From Chromohalobacter nigrandesensis (GTDB taxonomy: Bacteria; Pseudomonadota; Gammaproteobacteria; Pseudomonadales; Halomonadaceae), in contig NZ_JAKGAM010000002.1 of the NCBI RefSeq assembly GCF_023061285.1, positions 330,576-394,575 of the forward strand: a stretch of 64,000 nucleotides of DNA, read 5' to 3'. The translations under genes and the position numbers were made by a program. This document shows, piece by piece, positions 9,397 through 19,719 of this stretch; the stretch's first letter is position 1; the number at the start of each line of letters is the position of its first letter. The notes beneath the pieces are model-generated. The model searched no databases. It had not been told where the DNA came from and saw only the letters and a program-made list of their open reading frames with translations.

Positions 9397-10731
9397 ATGC
9401 TGATTCAAGACATTATCCGCCGTAAGCGTGACGCCGAGGTCCTCGACGCCGACGCCATCCACACCTTCATGCGTGGCATCACCGACGGCAGCATCGGCGA
9501 CGCCCAGATCGGTGCCTTCGCCATGGCGGTCATGCTCAACGGCATGACCCGTGACGAAGCCATCGCGCTCACCGTAGCCACTCGTGACTCCGGCCAGGTG
9601 CTGCGCTGGGACGATCTCGATCTCGACGGCCCGGTGCTCGACAAGCACTCTACCGGCGGCGTGGGCGATCTCGTCTCGCTGGTGCTGGGGCCGTGGATCG
9701 CCGCCTGCGGCGGTCACGTCCCCATGATCTCGGGGCGCGGGCTCGGCCATACCGGCGGCACGCTGGACAAGCTCGAAGCGATTCCCGGCTATGACGTCGC
9801 CCCCAGCGATGCTCGCTTCCGCCAACTGGTGAAAGACGTCGGCGTGGCGATCATCGGCCAGACCGGCACCCTCGCCCCCGCCGACAAACGCCTCTACGGC
9901 GTGCGCGACATCACCGCCACGGTGGAGTCGCTGCCGCTGATCGTGGCCTCGATCCTGGGCAAGAAACTCGCCTGCGGGCTCGACACCCTGGTGATGGACG
10001 TCAAGGTCGGCAACGGCGCCTTCATGCCCACCGCCAAGGCCTCCCGGGAACTCGCCGACGCCATCGTCGCCATCGGCAGCGGCGCCGGCACGCCCACCAG
10101 CGTGCTGCTGACCGACATGAACCAACCGCTCGCCGACTGCGCCGGCAATGCGCTGGAAGTCCACGAGGCATTGCGGCTGTTGCGCGGGGAAGGGCGCGAT
10201 AGCCGTCTCTATCAGGTCACTCATGCGCTGGCGGCGGAAATGCTGCTCCAGTCGGGATTGGCAAGCGACGCGGAAGACGCCGAAACTCGCCTGGATCGGG
10301 CCCTCGACTCCGGCGAGGCGCTAGAGCGCTTCTCGCGCATGGTCCATGGCCTCGGCGGCCCGAGCGACCTGGCCGAACGCCCCGCGCACTATTTAGCGCC
10401 AGCGCCCTTCACGACCGACGTAGTCGCCCCTGGGGCCGGCACCGTCAACGCCATCGATACCCGTGCGCTGGGACTCGGCGTGGTCGAACTGGGCGGCGGA
10501 CGCCGCAACGCCGGTGATGCCATCGACCACCGCGTCGGCCTCTCGCAGATCGCCGCCCTCGGCCAGCGCGTCGACGCCGGGCAACCGCTGCTGCGCCTCC
10601 ATGCCGCCAACCGTGCCGAGGCCGAGGCCGTCACACATCAGTTGGGCGCGGCCTTCACCCTCGGCGAGGAAGATAGCATCGCGCCAGCGTTGCCGATCCA
10701 CGCTACCCTGAGACAGGAGGATCTGTCATGA
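9397..10731 (+). CDS. deoA: Thymidine phosphorylase
   Basis: The 444-residue enzyme phosphorolyses thymidine and deoxyuridine to base plus deoxyribose-1-phosphate. It has the phosphate-binding signature KHSTGGVGD, the glycine-rich [17 protein letters not shown] segment and a C-terminal alpha/beta domain. The start at 9397 ([10 protein letters not shown]) is the canonical DeoA N-terminus; the much longer frame to 9028 overlaps deoC and is not real. It lies 76 bases after deoC and overlaps deoB by four bases (ATGA), which indicates translational coupling. Confidence 0.96.
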   Translation: MLIQDIIRRKRDAEVLDADAIHTFMRGITDGSIGDAQIGAFAMAVMLNGMTRDEAIALTVATRDSGQVLRWDDLDLDGPVLDKHSTGGVGDLVSLVLGPWIAACGGHVPMISGRGLGHTGGTLDKLEAIPGYDVAPSDARFRQLVKDVGVAIIGQTGTLAPADKRLYGVRDITATVESLPLIVASILGKKLACGLDTLVMDVKVGNGAFMPTAKASRELADAIVAIGSGAGTPTSVLLTDMNQPLADCAGNALEVHEALRLLRGEGRDSRLYQVTHALAAEMLLQSGLASDAEDAETRLDRALDSGEALERFSRMVHGLGGPSDLAERPAHYLAPAPFTTDVVAPGAGTVNAIDTRALGLGVVELGGGRRNAGDAIDHRVGLSQIAALGQRVDAGQPLLRLHAANRAEAEAVTHQLGAAFTLGEEDSIAPALPIHATLRQEDLS

Positions 10732-12002
10732 CCCGCGCCGTTCTATTAGTGCTTGATTCCTTCGGCATCGGCAACGCCCCGGACGCCGCCGCCTTCGGCG
10801 ATGCCGGTGCGGATACGCTGGGCCACATCGCCCGCCATCGTGCCGCTGCCGGCCGGCCGCTCGCGCTGCCCAACCTGGCCAAGCTCGGGCTCTATCACGC
10901 GCATCATCTCGCCACCGGCGAGTGGGCAGCGGGTGTCACGCCGCCCGATACGCTCGACGGCGCCTACGCGGCGGCCGCCGAGATATCCTCGGGCAAGGAC
11001 ACGCCCTCCGGTCACTGGGAAATCGCCGGCGTACCGGCGCTATTCGAGTGGGGCTACTTCCTCGACAAGACGCAGAGCTTCCCGCCCGATCTCTTGGACG
11101 CGCTGATCGAGCGGGCCGACCTGCCCGGCGTACTGGGTAACTGCCACGCGTCCGGCATCCCGGTGCTCAAGGAGTTGGGCGAGGAACATATCGCAAGCGG
11201 CAAACCGATCGTCTACACCTCGGCGGATTCGGTGTTTCAGATCGCCGCCCACGAGACCCATTTCGGCCTCGACCGCCTGTACGCACTGTGCGAGATCGCC
11301 CGCGAGCTGCTAATGCCCTACAACATCGGCCGCGTCATCGCGCGCCCTTTCGTCGGCGAAACGGCTTCGGGTTTCATTGGAGAGTCCCCCGAGACCTTCG
11401 AGCGCACCGGTAATCGCCGCGACTACGCCATCGAGCCGCCCACGCCGACCGTACTTCAAAAGCTGCATGACAGCGGCGGCATGGTATTGGGCGTGGGCAA
11501 GATCGGCGATATCTACGCCCACTGCGGCGTCTCGAAAGTGCTCAAGGCGCACGGCCATGATGCCCTGTTCGATGCCACGCTCAACGCCATCGATGAGGCC
11601 GACGAGCGTTCACTGGCGAATGAGCAGACGCTGGTGATGACCAACTTCGTCGACTTCGACACGCTCTACGGCCACCGCCGCGACCCGGATGGCTACGCCG
11701 AGGCGTTGGAGGCCTTCGACCGGCGCCTGCCGGAAGTGCTCGCCAAGCTGCGTCCCGATGACCTGCTCATCCTCACCGCCGATCATGGCAACGACCCGAC
11801 CTGGACGGGGACCGACCACACCCGCGAGCAAGTTCCGGTGCTCGCCAGCGGCGCGAGCCTGGCGCCAGGGCCGTTGGGTGACGATGCCGGCCGCCTGGCG
11901 ACCTTCGCCGATATCGGCCAGAGTCTGGCGACGCATTTCGGATTGAGCCCGATGGAATACGGACAGTCTTTATTGCCAATCTCATCCAAGGGAGAAAGCT
12001 GA
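10728..12002 (+). CDS. deoB: Phosphopentomutase
   Basis: This 424-residue alkaline-phosphatase-superfamily enzyme moves phosphate between C1 and C5 of (deoxy)ribose, linking the phosphorylases to DeoC. Metal ligands are visible in the N-terminal DSFGIG and C-terminal [13 protein letters not shown] motifs. The phosphorylated Thr sits in [12 protein letters not shown]. The length is slightly above the usual 400-410 residues. An AGGAGG ribosome site lies just upstream inside deoA, and start and stop overlap in ATGA. The stop shares one base with the deoD start (TGATG). Confidence 0.95.
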   Translation: MTRAVLLVLDSFGIGNAPDAAAFGDAGADTLGHIARHRAAAGRPLALPNLAKLGLYHAHHLATGEWAAGVTPPDTLDGAYAAAAEISSGKDTPSGHWEIAGVPALFEWGYFLDKTQSFPPDLLDALIERADLPGVLGNCHASGIPVLKELGEEHIASGKPIVYTSADSVFQIAAHETHFGLDRLYALCEIARELLMPYNIGRVIARPFVGETASGFIGESPETFERTGNRRDYAIEPPTPTVLQKLHDSGGMVLGVGKIGDIYAHCGVSKVLKAHGHDALFDATLNAIDEADERSLANEQTLVMTNFVDFDTLYGHRRDPDGYAEALEAFDRRLPEVLAKLRPDDLLILTADHGNDPTWTGTDHTREQVPVLASGASLAPGPLGDDAGRLATFADIGQSLATHFGLSPMEYGQSLLPISSKGES

Positions 12003-12742
12003 TGGCTACCCCGCACATCGATGCCCCCGCAGGCGCCTTCGCCGATACCGTGCTCATGCCCGGCGATCCGCTGCGCGCGCAATTCATCGCCGAGACCTTT
12101 CTGGACGACGTGGAATGCGTCAACCAGGTGCGCAACATGCTCGGCTTCACCGGCACCTACCAGGGCCAGCGCATCTCGGTGATGGGCAGCGGCATGGGCA
12201 TCCCCTCGATCTCGATCTACGCCAAGGAACTGATCACGGAGTACGGCGTCAAGCGCCTGGTGCGCGTGGGCTCCTGCGGCGCGGTGCGCGACGATGTCGC
12301 CGTCAACGACATCGTCGTCGGCATGGGCGCGTGTACCGACTCTGGGGTCAACCGCACCCGCTTCAAGGGCCACGATTTCGCCGCCATCGCCGATTTCGAC
12401 CTGACCCGCCATGCAGCGGATGCCGCCCGTGAACGCGGCACGAAGGTCTTAGTCGGCAATCTATTCTCGGCAGACCTGTTCTATTCGCCCGACGACGCGC
12501 TATTCGAGCTCATGAAGCGCCACGGCGTGCTCGGCGTCGAGATGGAAGCCGCCGGCCTGTACGGCGTCGCTGCCGAATTCGGTGCCCGCGCGCTGACCGT
12601 CTGCACCGTCTCCGATCACATTCTCAAGGGCGAGGCGCTCGATGCGCACACCCGTCAGACCGGCTTTCACGAGATGATGGCGATCACCCTCGATGCCCTG
12701 CGCCGCGACGACGATCTGAACGGAGAAACCGCCCATGGCTGA
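12002..12742 (+). CDS. deoD: Purine nucleoside phosphorylase, DeoD type
   Basis: The 246-residue hexameric-type phosphorylase splits purine (deoxy)nucleosides. It shows the phosphate-site motif GDPLRA near the N-terminus, [22 protein letters not shown], the ribose-binding VEMEAAGLY and the base-site Asp in TVSDHI. It overlaps deoB by one base and cdd by eight bases, so the operon is tightly coupled. Together with deoA it feeds deoxyribose-1-phosphate to deoB. Confidence 0.95.
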   Translation: MATPHIDAPAGAFADTVLMPGDPLRAQFIAETFLDDVECVNQVRNMLGFTGTYQGQRISVMGSGMGIPSISIYAKELITEYGVKRLVRVGSCGAVRDDVAVNDIVVGMGACTDSGVNRTRFKGHDFAAIADFDLTRHAADAARERGTKVLVGNLFSADLFYSPDDALFELMKRHGVLGVEMEAAGLYGVAAEFGARALTVCTVSDHILKGEALDAHTRQTGFHEMMAITLDALRRDDDLNGETAHG

Positions 12743-13157
12743 GACCTTCCCCACACCGCTTTCCGATGCGCTACGCCAAGCGTTGATCGAGACGCGCGAG
12801 CGCGCTTATGCGCCCTATTCCCGCCATCCGGTGGGAGCCTTGCTGATTGCCGAAAGCGGCCAGCATTACCTGGGCTGCAACGTGGAAAGCGCCAACTACA
12901 AGGGGCTCTGCGCCGAGGCCGGTGCCATCAGCGCGATGATCGCCCAAGGCGAGCGCGGGATCGCCACGCTCTACGTCATCGGCCCCGGTGAACACCTGTG
13001 TACACCCTGCGGCGACTGCCGCCAGCGTATCCGTGAATTCGCCACGCCGGAGACCGTCATCATCGTCCTCGACGGCGACGGCGCCCCGCTCAAGCGCTAT
13101 ACCATGGCGCAGTTACTGCCCGACTCCTTCGGGCCGGAGAATCTTCCCCAGGCGTGA
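12735..13157 (+). CDS. cdd: Cytidine deaminase
   Basis: The 140-residue small tetrameric-type cytidine deaminase has zinc ligands C59-A-E61 (CAEAGA) and P91-C92-G-D-C95. It converts (deoxy)cytidine to (deoxy)uridine, so cytosine nucleosides can enter the phosphorylase route. Its start lies inside the end of deoD (ATG at 12735, deoD stop ending at 12742). It is the last gene of the deo operon. Placing cdd in the deo operon as its fifth gene is a sensible pathway grouping. Confidence 0.95.
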   Translation: MAETFPTPLSDALRQALIETRERAYAPYSRHPVGALLIAESGQHYLGCNVESANYKGLCAEAGAISAMIAQGERGIATLYVIGPGEHLCTPCGDCRQRIREFATPETVIIVLDGDGAPLKRYTMAQLLPDSFGPENLPQA

Positions 13158-13185
13158 TAGCGTCGCGCCACCTTCCTCCCAACGG

Positions 13186-13413
13186 CTATTCATCACCCTG
13201 AGATGACTCACGCAGCGGCTCGAGCAAGGCATTGAGCCCGTTGTGATCGACCTCGTGCATCAAGGCGAGCAGCCGTCCGATCTCGCCGTTGGGAAAACCC
13301 TGCCGGGCAAACCAGGCAAGGTAGGGGCCCGGAAGGTCGGCGATCAGCCGGCCTGCGTATTTGCCGAAGGGCATCTCGCGGGTGGTGAGCTTTTGCAGAT
13401 CTTCAGGATTCAT
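13186..13413 (-). CDS. DUF3820 small protein
   Basis: The 75-residue protein matches the DUF3820 family (putative quorum-sensing-regulated virulence factor). It shows MPFGKYAGRLIADLPGPYLAWFAR, abbreviated here as the FGKYxG and LPxxYLxW signatures. It has no signal peptide or membrane segment. The function of the family is not established. It converges on cdd with a 28-base gap, and a GAGAAG ribosome site precedes the ATG. The gene stands alone. Confidence 0.8.
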   Translation of the reverse strand: MNPEDLQKLTTREMPFGKYAGRLIADLPGPYLAWFARQGFPNGEIGRLLALMHEVDHNGLNALLEPLRESSQGDE

Positions 13414-13616
13414 GGCGGCGCTTCTCGCGTAAAGGCTCTAAGAGGCCATGCTAACGGACGCGGCGATACACGTCGCCATGGCATGTATGCCATGCATCAC
13501 ACGCATACCCCCATTACCAAGTAGCGTTTGAGTGTAGGCCACCGTGTGTCGGTAGAGTGACATGCCATGCTATTGGCGCATGACGCCACACGATAACGAC
13601 AAACGGAGACTGGGTG

Positions 13617-15167
13617 ATGCAAACATCGCTACGGCCCTTGGTATTCTGGCCGACCTTTCTGGTACTGCTGGCGGCAGTGATCGCCAGCTACGTCAATCTC
13701 GATGCCTTCCTGGCGACCACCAGCGCGCTCAACGATGCCATTCTGGATAACTTTTCGTGGCTATTTAGTCTGGGCAGCCTGTACCTGCTGGTGTTGGCGG
13801 TCATCGTTTATTTCTCGCCGCTGGGTAAACTGCGCATCGGCGGCGAGCAGGCAACACCCATGCTGTCACGACTGCGCTGGTTCTCGATCACCTTGTGCAC
13901 CACGCTGGCCGTGGGCGTGTTGTTCTGGACCACCGCCGAGCCGCTGTATCACTTCATGGGGCCGCCCGAGTCACTGGGCCTGGAAGCCGGTTCCAGCGAT
14001 GCCATGCTGTTCGCGATGTCGACCATGTTCCTGCACTGGTCGTTCACGCCCTATGCCATCTACGCCGTGCCGGCGCTGATCTTCGCCCTGGCGTTTTACA
14101 ATCTGCGTCTGCGCTTCTCGATCTCCAGCATGCTGGAGCCGGTCTTCGGGCCCAAGGTCAAGCGCTTCGGCGGCTTGATCGACGCCGTCTCGCTCTACGC
14201 CCTGGTGGCCGGCATGGCCTCGTCGCTGGGCACCGGCGCGCTGACGCTGGCCGGCGGCGCGGGGCAATACCTGGGCGGCGAGACCAGCCCGCTACGCCTG
14301 GGTGTGGTCATCGCCCTGATCGTGGTGACGTTCGTGATCTCGGCGGCCAGCGGCCTGCAAAAGGGCATCGCGCGCCTCTCCTCGCTGAATGCCGTATTGC
14401 TCGCGATTCTCGGCGTGTTCATCTTCGTGGTGGGGCCGACGAGCTTCATGCTCTCGCTGGGCGTGGAATCCTTCGGCGTCTATCTCAGCGATTTCTTCTC
14501 CAAGAGCCTGTTTACCGGCGCCGCCGGCGAAGACCCGTGGCCGCAATCATGGTCGATCTTCTATTGGGCAGTATGGTTCGCCTGGGCGCCTATGGCGGCG
14601 CTGTTCCTGGGCAAGATTTCACGCGGCTACACGGTACGCGAGTTCCTGCGGGTCAACCTCTTCTATCCAGCCCTTTTCGCCTCCGCCTGGGTCATCATCT
14701 TCTCCGGCGCGGCGCTCTATTATCAGGCGCATACCGGCGTCGACCTGTATGCCATCCTCAGCGATCGCGGCGTAGAGAACGTGCTCTACGAGCTCTTCCG
14801 GCAAATGCCGTTCTCGCAGGTGTGGATTCCGCTGCTGCTATTCATCGCCTACATCTCCTATGTCACGGCGGCGGATTCGCAGACCGATGCCATCGGCAAC
14901 CTATGCACACGTGGCCTGACCGCCGACTCGGATCTCAATACCGGCGTGTCGATGAAAGTCCTGTGGGGGATCATCGTCGGCATCGTGTCCTGGGTCATGG
15001 TCAGCTTCGTGGGAATCGACGGCATCAAGATGCTCTCCAACCTCGGCGGCCTGCCTGCGCTGATCATCGTGCTTCTCGCCACCGGCTCGCTATGGCGCTG
15101 GCTGAAATATCCCGAGCGCCTCGCAACACCGCCTCACTCTTCTCACACCGCCAAGGACGACGCATGA
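13617..15167 (+). CDS. BCCT-family betaine/choline/carnitine-type transporter
   Basis: The 516-residue protein has about 12 membrane segments. It carries the BCCT hallmark around residues 100-125 (GVLFWTTAEPLYHF, with the conserved W and E-P-L/I), and a short, uncharged C-terminus. BCCT carriers move quaternary ammonium compounds with sodium or protons. The absence of the long charged C-terminal tail of osmosensing members such as BetP favours a nutrient-uptake role. The start may be GTG 13614 or ATG 13617; GGAG lies just upstream. The stop overlaps the following hydrolase start (ATGA), so the two are translationally coupled and the hydrolase likely acts on the imported compound. Confidence 0.88.
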   Translation: MQTSLRPLVFWPTFLVLLAAVIASYVNLDAFLATTSALNDAILDNFSWLFSLGSLYLLVLAVIVYFSPLGKLRIGGEQATPMLSRLRWFSITLCTTLAVGVLFWTTAEPLYHFMGPPESLGLEAGSSDAMLFAMSTMFLHWSFTPYAIYAVPALIFALAFYNLRLRFSISSMLEPVFGPKVKRFGGLIDAVSLYALVAGMASSLGTGALTLAGGAGQYLGGETSPLRLGVVIALIVVTFVISAASGLQKGIARLSSLNAVLLAILGVFIFVVGPTSFMLSLGVESFGVYLSDFFSKSLFTGAAGEDPWPQSWSIFYWAVWFAWAPMAALFLGKISRGYTVREFLRVNLFYPALFASAWVIIFSGAALYYQAHTGVDLYAILSDRGVENVLYELFRQMPFSQVWIPLLLFIAYISYVTAADSQTDAIGNLCTRGLTADSDLNTGVSMKVLWGIIVGIVSWVMVSFVGIDGIKMLSNLGGLPALIIVLLATGSLWRWLKYPERLATPPHSSHTAKDDA

Positions 15168-17212
15168 ACATCAAGCACGACTTTCCGCACCGCGTACGCG
15201 AAATCGAGAACCAATGGATCGTGCTGGCCGACGGAACGCGGCTGGCGGCGCGCATCTGGCTACCCGAGGATGCCGAGTCAAAGCCGGTGCCGGCGATTCT
15301 CGAATACCTGCCCTACCGCAAGCGCGACGGCACAGCGGTGCGCGATGAGCTAACCCATCCCTGGTTCGCCGGTCATGGCTACGCCTGCATTCGGGTGGAT
15401 ATGCGCGGCAATGGCGAGTCCGACGGACTGATGGAGGATGAATACGCCCCGCAGGAGCAACGTGATGCGCTGGAGGTGATCGACTGGATCGCCGCGCAAC
15501 CCTGGTGCGATGGCAAGCTCGGCATGATGGGCATCTCCTGGGGTGGCTTCAATAGCCTGCAACTCGCCGCGCTGCGCCCCGGGCCGCTCAAGGCGATCAT
15601 CACGCTGTGCTCCACCGACGACCGCTACGCCGACGACATCCACTACAAGGGCGGCAACATGCTGCTGGAGAATCTCGGCTGGGCGGCGACCATGCTGAGC
15701 TTTTCCGCCGCCGTACCCGATCCGGCGCTGGTCGGCGACCAATGGCGCGAGATGTGGAAACACCGCCTCGACAACATGCCGCTGCTGGCCGAACCGTGGC
15801 TCGAGCATCAGCATCGCGATAGCTACTGGAAACACGGCTCGATCTGCGAGGGCTATCACAAGGACTCCGCGGATATCGAGGCGGCTGTCTACATGGTCAG
15901 CGGCTGGGCGGATTCGTATATCAACACGATCCCGCGGATGATGGAGCACCTCTCCTGCCCCCGAAAGGCACTGATCGGCCCCTGGATGCACAAGTATCCG
16001 CATTTCGCGATTCCCGACCCGGCGATCGGCTTCCTGCAGGAGGCGCTGCGCTGGTGGGATTACTGGCTCAAGGACGTCGACACCGGAATCATGGACGAGC
16101 CGCCCTGCACCTTTTACTTGCAGGACGGCGTGCCGCCGGCGCCCAAGTATCTCGAACGCCCCGGGCAGTGGGTGCAAACCTCGGACTGGCCGGCACCCAG
16201 CACCGAGGTCGAGACGCAGCCCCTGGTGCTCGGCGATCACGGCCTGGGGAGCAACGGCCGGTTGAGCAATGACCGACAAATCGCTTCGCCACTGACCGCG
16301 GGCTCGCTGCAGGGCGAGTACATCCCGCTGTGGTTCGGCGCCGACTTTCCGACCGATCAGCGCCGCGATGACGGCCTGTCGTTGACCTTCGACTCTGCGC
16401 CTTACATCGAAGGACTCGACATTCTCGGTCAGCCGACGCTTGCGGTGTCGGTCACCAGCACGGAGGCGTGCGGCCAATTGCACGTACGCCTGTGCGACGT
16501 GGCCCCCAGCGGCGAAAGCGCGCTGATTACCTACGGCACGCTCAACCTCAATCTGCGTGACGACCCGGGCACCATCACGCCACCGGTGCCGGGCGAACCG
16601 ATGGACGTTCGCATACCGCTCGACCTGATCGGCTATCGCCTGCCTCCGGGGCATCGCCTGCGCGTGGCGCTCTCCAGCGCCAGCTTTCCGTTAGTGTGGT
16701 CGCCTTCGAGGCGCGCCGACCTGACACTCAAGTCAGGCATGCCGACGCTCGAGCTGCCCTGTTCAAAAGCGGCTTATATCCCCATGCCGTTCGAACCGCC
16801 GGAGAGCGCCACACCCTGCCGGGTCGAAACCCTGCGAGCCGGAAAGCCCAAGCGCACCATCAGTGAAGACGTCGGCAGCGGCGAGGTGACCGTCACCGTC
16901 GAAGACGACATGGGCGACGTTCGCTTCGAGGATCACGGCCTGCGCGTCGAGCAGAAGGCGAAAGAGGTCTATACCAGCCACCCAAGCGATGCCACCCGCA
17001 CACGTGCCGATATCGAATGGGTCTACCGCGCCAGCCGTGGCGAAGGCCAGAACGTCAAAAACGATCAGTTTGCGGTCGAGGTGGTAAGCCGTTATCACCT
17101 TCATTGCGACGCGCAGACCTTCTACCTCAACGCCGAGCAGATCGCTCATGAGGGCGAGACGTTGGTCAGCGAGAAACAATGGGCGCGGGAGATTCCACGC
17201 ACGGCCCTCTGA
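15164..17212 (+). CDS. CocE/NonD-family serine hydrolase
   Basis: The 682-residue protein has an alpha/beta-hydrolase domain with nucleophile S125 in GISWGG and an oxyanion region near EYLPYRKRDGT. A C-terminal jelly-roll domain of the X-Pro dipeptidyl-peptidase type (PepX_C, about 310-560) and a further C-terminal beta-rich stretch follow. No signal peptide is present, so it is cytoplasmic. Known family members include cocaine esterase, glutaryl-7-ACA acylase and X-Pro peptidases, so the bond cleaved may be ester or amide. Coupling to a BCCT carrier suggests a substrate with a quaternary ammonium group. A long frame reading upstream into the BCCT gene is an overlap artefact. Confidence 0.85.
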   Translation: MNIKHDFPHRVREIENQWIVLADGTRLAARIWLPEDAESKPVPAILEYLPYRKRDGTAVRDELTHPWFAGHGYACIRVDMRGNGESDGLMEDEYAPQEQRDALEVIDWIAAQPWCDGKLGMMGISWGGFNSLQLAALRPGPLKAIITLCSTDDRYADDIHYKGGNMLLENLGWAATMLSFSAAVPDPALVGDQWREMWKHRLDNMPLLAEPWLEHQHRDSYWKHGSICEGYHKDSADIEAAVYMVSGWADSYINTIPRMMEHLSCPRKALIGPWMHKYPHFAIPDPAIGFLQEALRWWDYWLKDVDTGIMDEPPCTFYLQDGVPPAPKYLERPGQWVQTSDWPAPSTEVETQPLVLGDHGLGSNGRLSNDRQIASPLTAGSLQGEYIPLWFGADFPTDQRRDDGLSLTFDSAPYIEGLDILGQPTLAVSVTSTEACGQLHVRLCDVAPSGESALITYGTLNLNLRDDPGTITPPVPGEPMDVRIPLDLIGYRLPPGHRLRVALSSASFPLVWSPSRRADLTLKSGMPTLELPCSKAAYIPMPFEPPESATPCRVETLRAGKPKRTISEDVGSGEVTVTVEDDMGDVRFEDHGLRVEQKAKEVYTSHPSDATRTRADIEWVYRASRGEGQNVKNDQFAVEVVSRYHLHCDAQTFYLNAEQIAHEGETLVSEKQWAREIPRTAL

Positions 17213-17268
17213 CCGGCGGCGTGCATGTTATGCTCCGGGGCCGAGAGAACTCGGTTCCGGATGCTTTC

Positions 17269-18180
17269 ATGCCCACTCGCGATGCACTTCCCCCCTTGGC
17301 TTGTCTGCGTGCCTTCGAGGCCGCCGCGCGACATGCCAGCTTCACGCAAGCCGGCAACGAACTCAGCCTGACCCAGAGCGCCGTCAGCCGTCAGATCAAA
17401 CGACTCGAGGACGACCTAGGCCGGCCGCTGTTCGAACGCCACTACGAAGGCTTGCGCCTGACGCCCGCCGGCGAGCACTACTTTCGCGTGGTGCAGCGCC
17501 TATTGCGTGACCTGCGCGATGAAACGGCCCGCCTGCGCCGTCGCGGCGATGACCGCCAGCTCACCTTGGCCTCCAGCCCGACCATCGCCTCGATCTGGCT
17601 GGCGCGGCAGCTTCCCGATTTCCAGCGCGCCCACCCGCATATCGAAATCCGCATCCTGACCGTCGAAGACCCGCATCGTCTGGATCTTGCCGAGTTCGAT
17701 CTGGGGATCTATTACCATGTCCCGCATGAAGTCGACCCGCCCGGCCTCGGCGCCGAGGCGATCTTCGCCCACGAAGAGGTCGCCGCCGTGTGCAGCCCGG
17801 CCTACCTGGCCCGTCACGGTGACATCCGCGATCCCGAGGATCTGCTCGCTCGACACACGCTGATGGTCGTCGAGGACCATTATCACGACTGGCTGACCTG
17901 GGAAGGCTGGTACCAGGCGCAGGGTCTGCACTGGCACGCCCCGGAACACAGCCTGCGCGCCAACAGCTTCCAATTGCTGATGAATGCCACCCTGGCCGGG
18001 CAAGGCGTCACCCTGGGTTGGACACGCCTGCTCGACGCGGATCTGGCGCAGTGCAACCTGGTGCAGGCGCTGCCGCATACGCTGCCCAGCCGAGGGTGTC
18101 TGTCACTGCTCACCCCGCAGCATCGTCACTTGACCGAGCCCATGCGCGCATTTCGGGCCTGGGTACTGAACACAGCGTGA
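17269..18180 (+). CDS. LysR-family regulator (GcvA-like)
   Basis: The 303-residue protein has an N-terminal winged helix (about 5-65; FEAAARHASFTQAGNELSLT then SAVSRQIKRLE) and a type 2 periplasmic-like effector domain. The start at 17269 (MPTRDALPPL) fits the family N-terminus better than the in-frame ATG at 17179, which overlaps the hydrolase. It lies 56 bases after the CocE-type hydrolase on the same strand and could control the BCCT-hydrolase pair, but LysR targets are usually divergent and no such gene is present. Confidence 0.87.
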   Translation: MPTRDALPPLACLRAFEAAARHASFTQAGNELSLTQSAVSRQIKRLEDDLGRPLFERHYEGLRLTPAGEHYFRVVQRLLRDLRDETARLRRRGDDRQLTLASSPTIASIWLARQLPDFQRAHPHIEIRILTVEDPHRLDLAEFDLGIYYHVPHEVDPPGLGAEAIFAHEEVAAVCSPAYLARHGDIRDPEDLLARHTLMVVEDHYHDWLTWEGWYQAQGLHWHAPEHSLRANSFQLLMNATLAGQGVTLGWTRLLDADLAQCNLVQALPHTLPSRGCLSLLTPQHRHLTEPMRAFRAWVLNTA

Positions 18181-18289
18181 GCAGTGCCTGCACTATACGC
18201 CTAAAGTGGCAAGCCGAGTCCATATCCGGTAAGCTGCACGCCCGCTGCCCGCCTACTCTGGCCCACTTCGCAGCCACCGAGACGACTTC

Positions 18290-19663
18290 ATGAGCTTTAC
18301 CTCCTTGGGGCTTTCCGCTCCGATTCTGGATGCCGTGGCCGAGCAAGGCTACGAGACACCTTCACCGATTCAAGCCAAGGCGATCCCCGCCGTTCTCGAG
18401 GGACGCGACGTGATGGCCGCCGCTCAGACCGGCACCGGCAAGACCGCCGGCTTTACGCTGCCGATCCTCCAGCGCCTCTCCACCGGCACGCGCGCGCCCG
18501 CCAAGCAGGTGCGCGCGTTGATTCTCACGCCGACCCGCGAGCTGGCTGCCCAGATCGGCGCCAATATCGAGGCCTACGGCAAGCACCTGCCGCTACGCAG
18601 CGCCGTGGTCTTCGGCGGCGTAAAGGTCAACCCGCAGATCGCCAAACTACGCGGCGGGGTCGATATCCTGGTGGCAACACCGGGACGACTGCTGGATCTA
18701 TATAGCCAGAAGGCCGTCAGCTTCGATGCACTGGAGGTGCTGGTGATGGACGAAGCCGACCGCATGCTCGACATGGGCTTCATCCACGATATCCGTCGGA
18801 TCCTCAAGGCACTGCCTGCCAAGCGTCAGAACCTGATGTTCTCGGCGACCTTCTCGCAGGAGATCCGCACGCTCGCCAAGGGCATGGTCAACGACCCGGT
18901 GGAAATCTCGGTCACGCCGCGCAACACCACCGCCGAGACGGTCACGCAGTGGATTCACCCGGTGGACAAGACCCGCAAGCCGGCGCTGCTCACGCACCTG
19001 ATCCACGAGAATCAGTGGCAGCAGGTGCTGGTCTTCATGCGCACCAAGCATGGCGCCAACCGCCTGAGCCGCCAGCTCGAAGACGCCGGCATCGAAGCCG
19101 CCGCCATTCACGGCAACAAGAGCCAGAATGCACGCACCAAAGCCCTCGACGGCTTCAAGAGCGGTGAGATTCGCGTGCTGGTGGCGACCGATATCGCCGC
19201 GCGTGGCCTCGACATCGACCAGCTCCCGCAAGTAGTCAATTTCGAGCTGCCCAATGTCGCCGAGGACTACGTCCACCGTATCGGACGTACCGGCCGTGCA
19301 GGTGCCAGCGGCCACGCGGTATCGCTGGTCAGCCCCGAGGAAGGCAAGGAACTCGCGGGAATCGAGCGGCTGATCCGCCAGCCGCTGGAACGCCAGACCA
19401 TCGCCGGCTTCGAGCCCAGCGAGGCACTCGTCAGCGGCCAGGGCACCAGCCCACCGCGCGGTGGTAGTGGTGGAGGCCAGCGCAATGGCAACGGACGCGA
19501 CAACGGCCAACGTCGTGGTGGCAACTCGGGCGGTAACGACTCACGCAGCAGCGACTCACACAATAAAAATGCCTCACGCAATCGCAATGATGGCGGCGAA
19601 AACCGCCCGCGCCGTCGTCGCGGCGGACGAGGTCGCGGTAACGGCACCCAAGGCGGAGCGTAA
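18290..19663 (+). CDS. rhlE: DEAD-box RNA helicase, RhlE type
   Basis: The 457-residue ATP-dependent RNA helicase has, in order, the Q motif ([10 protein letters not shown]), Walker [21 protein letters not shown], the DEAD box ([13 protein letters not shown]), SAT, and the C-terminal HRIGRTGR. After about residue 385 a disordered tail rich in Gly, Arg, Asn and Ser (RGG-like) follows, typical of RhlE proteins that bind ribosomal precursor RNA. It is likely monocistronic; a 110-base gap separates it from the LysR gene. Confidence 0.92.
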   Translation: MSFTSLGLSAPILDAVAEQGYETPSPIQAKAIPAVLEGRDVMAAAQTGTGKTAGFTLPILQRLSTGTRAPAKQVRALILTPTRELAAQIGANIEAYGKHLPLRSAVVFGGVKVNPQIAKLRGGVDILVATPGRLLDLYSQKAVSFDALEVLVMDEADRMLDMGFIHDIRRILKALPAKRQNLMFSATFSQEIRTLAKGMVNDPVEISVTPRNTTAETVTQWIHPVDKTRKPALLTHLIHENQWQQVLVFMRTKHGANRLSRQLEDAGIEAAAIHGNKSQNARTKALDGFKSGEIRVLVATDIAARGLDIDQLPQVVNFELPNVAEDYVHRIGRTGRAGASGHAVSLVSPEEGKELAGIERLIRQPLERQTIAGFEPSEALVSGQGTSPPRGGSGGGQRNGNGRDNGQRRGGNSGGNDSRSSDSHNKNASRNRNDGGENRPRRRRGGRGRGNGTQGGA

Positions 19664-19719
19664 GTCAGGTTAGTCGTGACACGATGGGGCGTTGAGTCGT
19701 CGTACGCGCTGCCAACGGC

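Noticed and set aside
15350..16654. A 434-codon minus-strand frame opposite the CocE hydrolase
   Set aside because: Shadow of a high-GC coding strand; no domain or ribosome site.
13895..17212. A 1105-codon frame joining the BCCT region and the CocE hydrolase
   Set aside because: The part before 15164 is an out-of-frame reading of the BCCT gene; the hydrolase has its own start at 15164.
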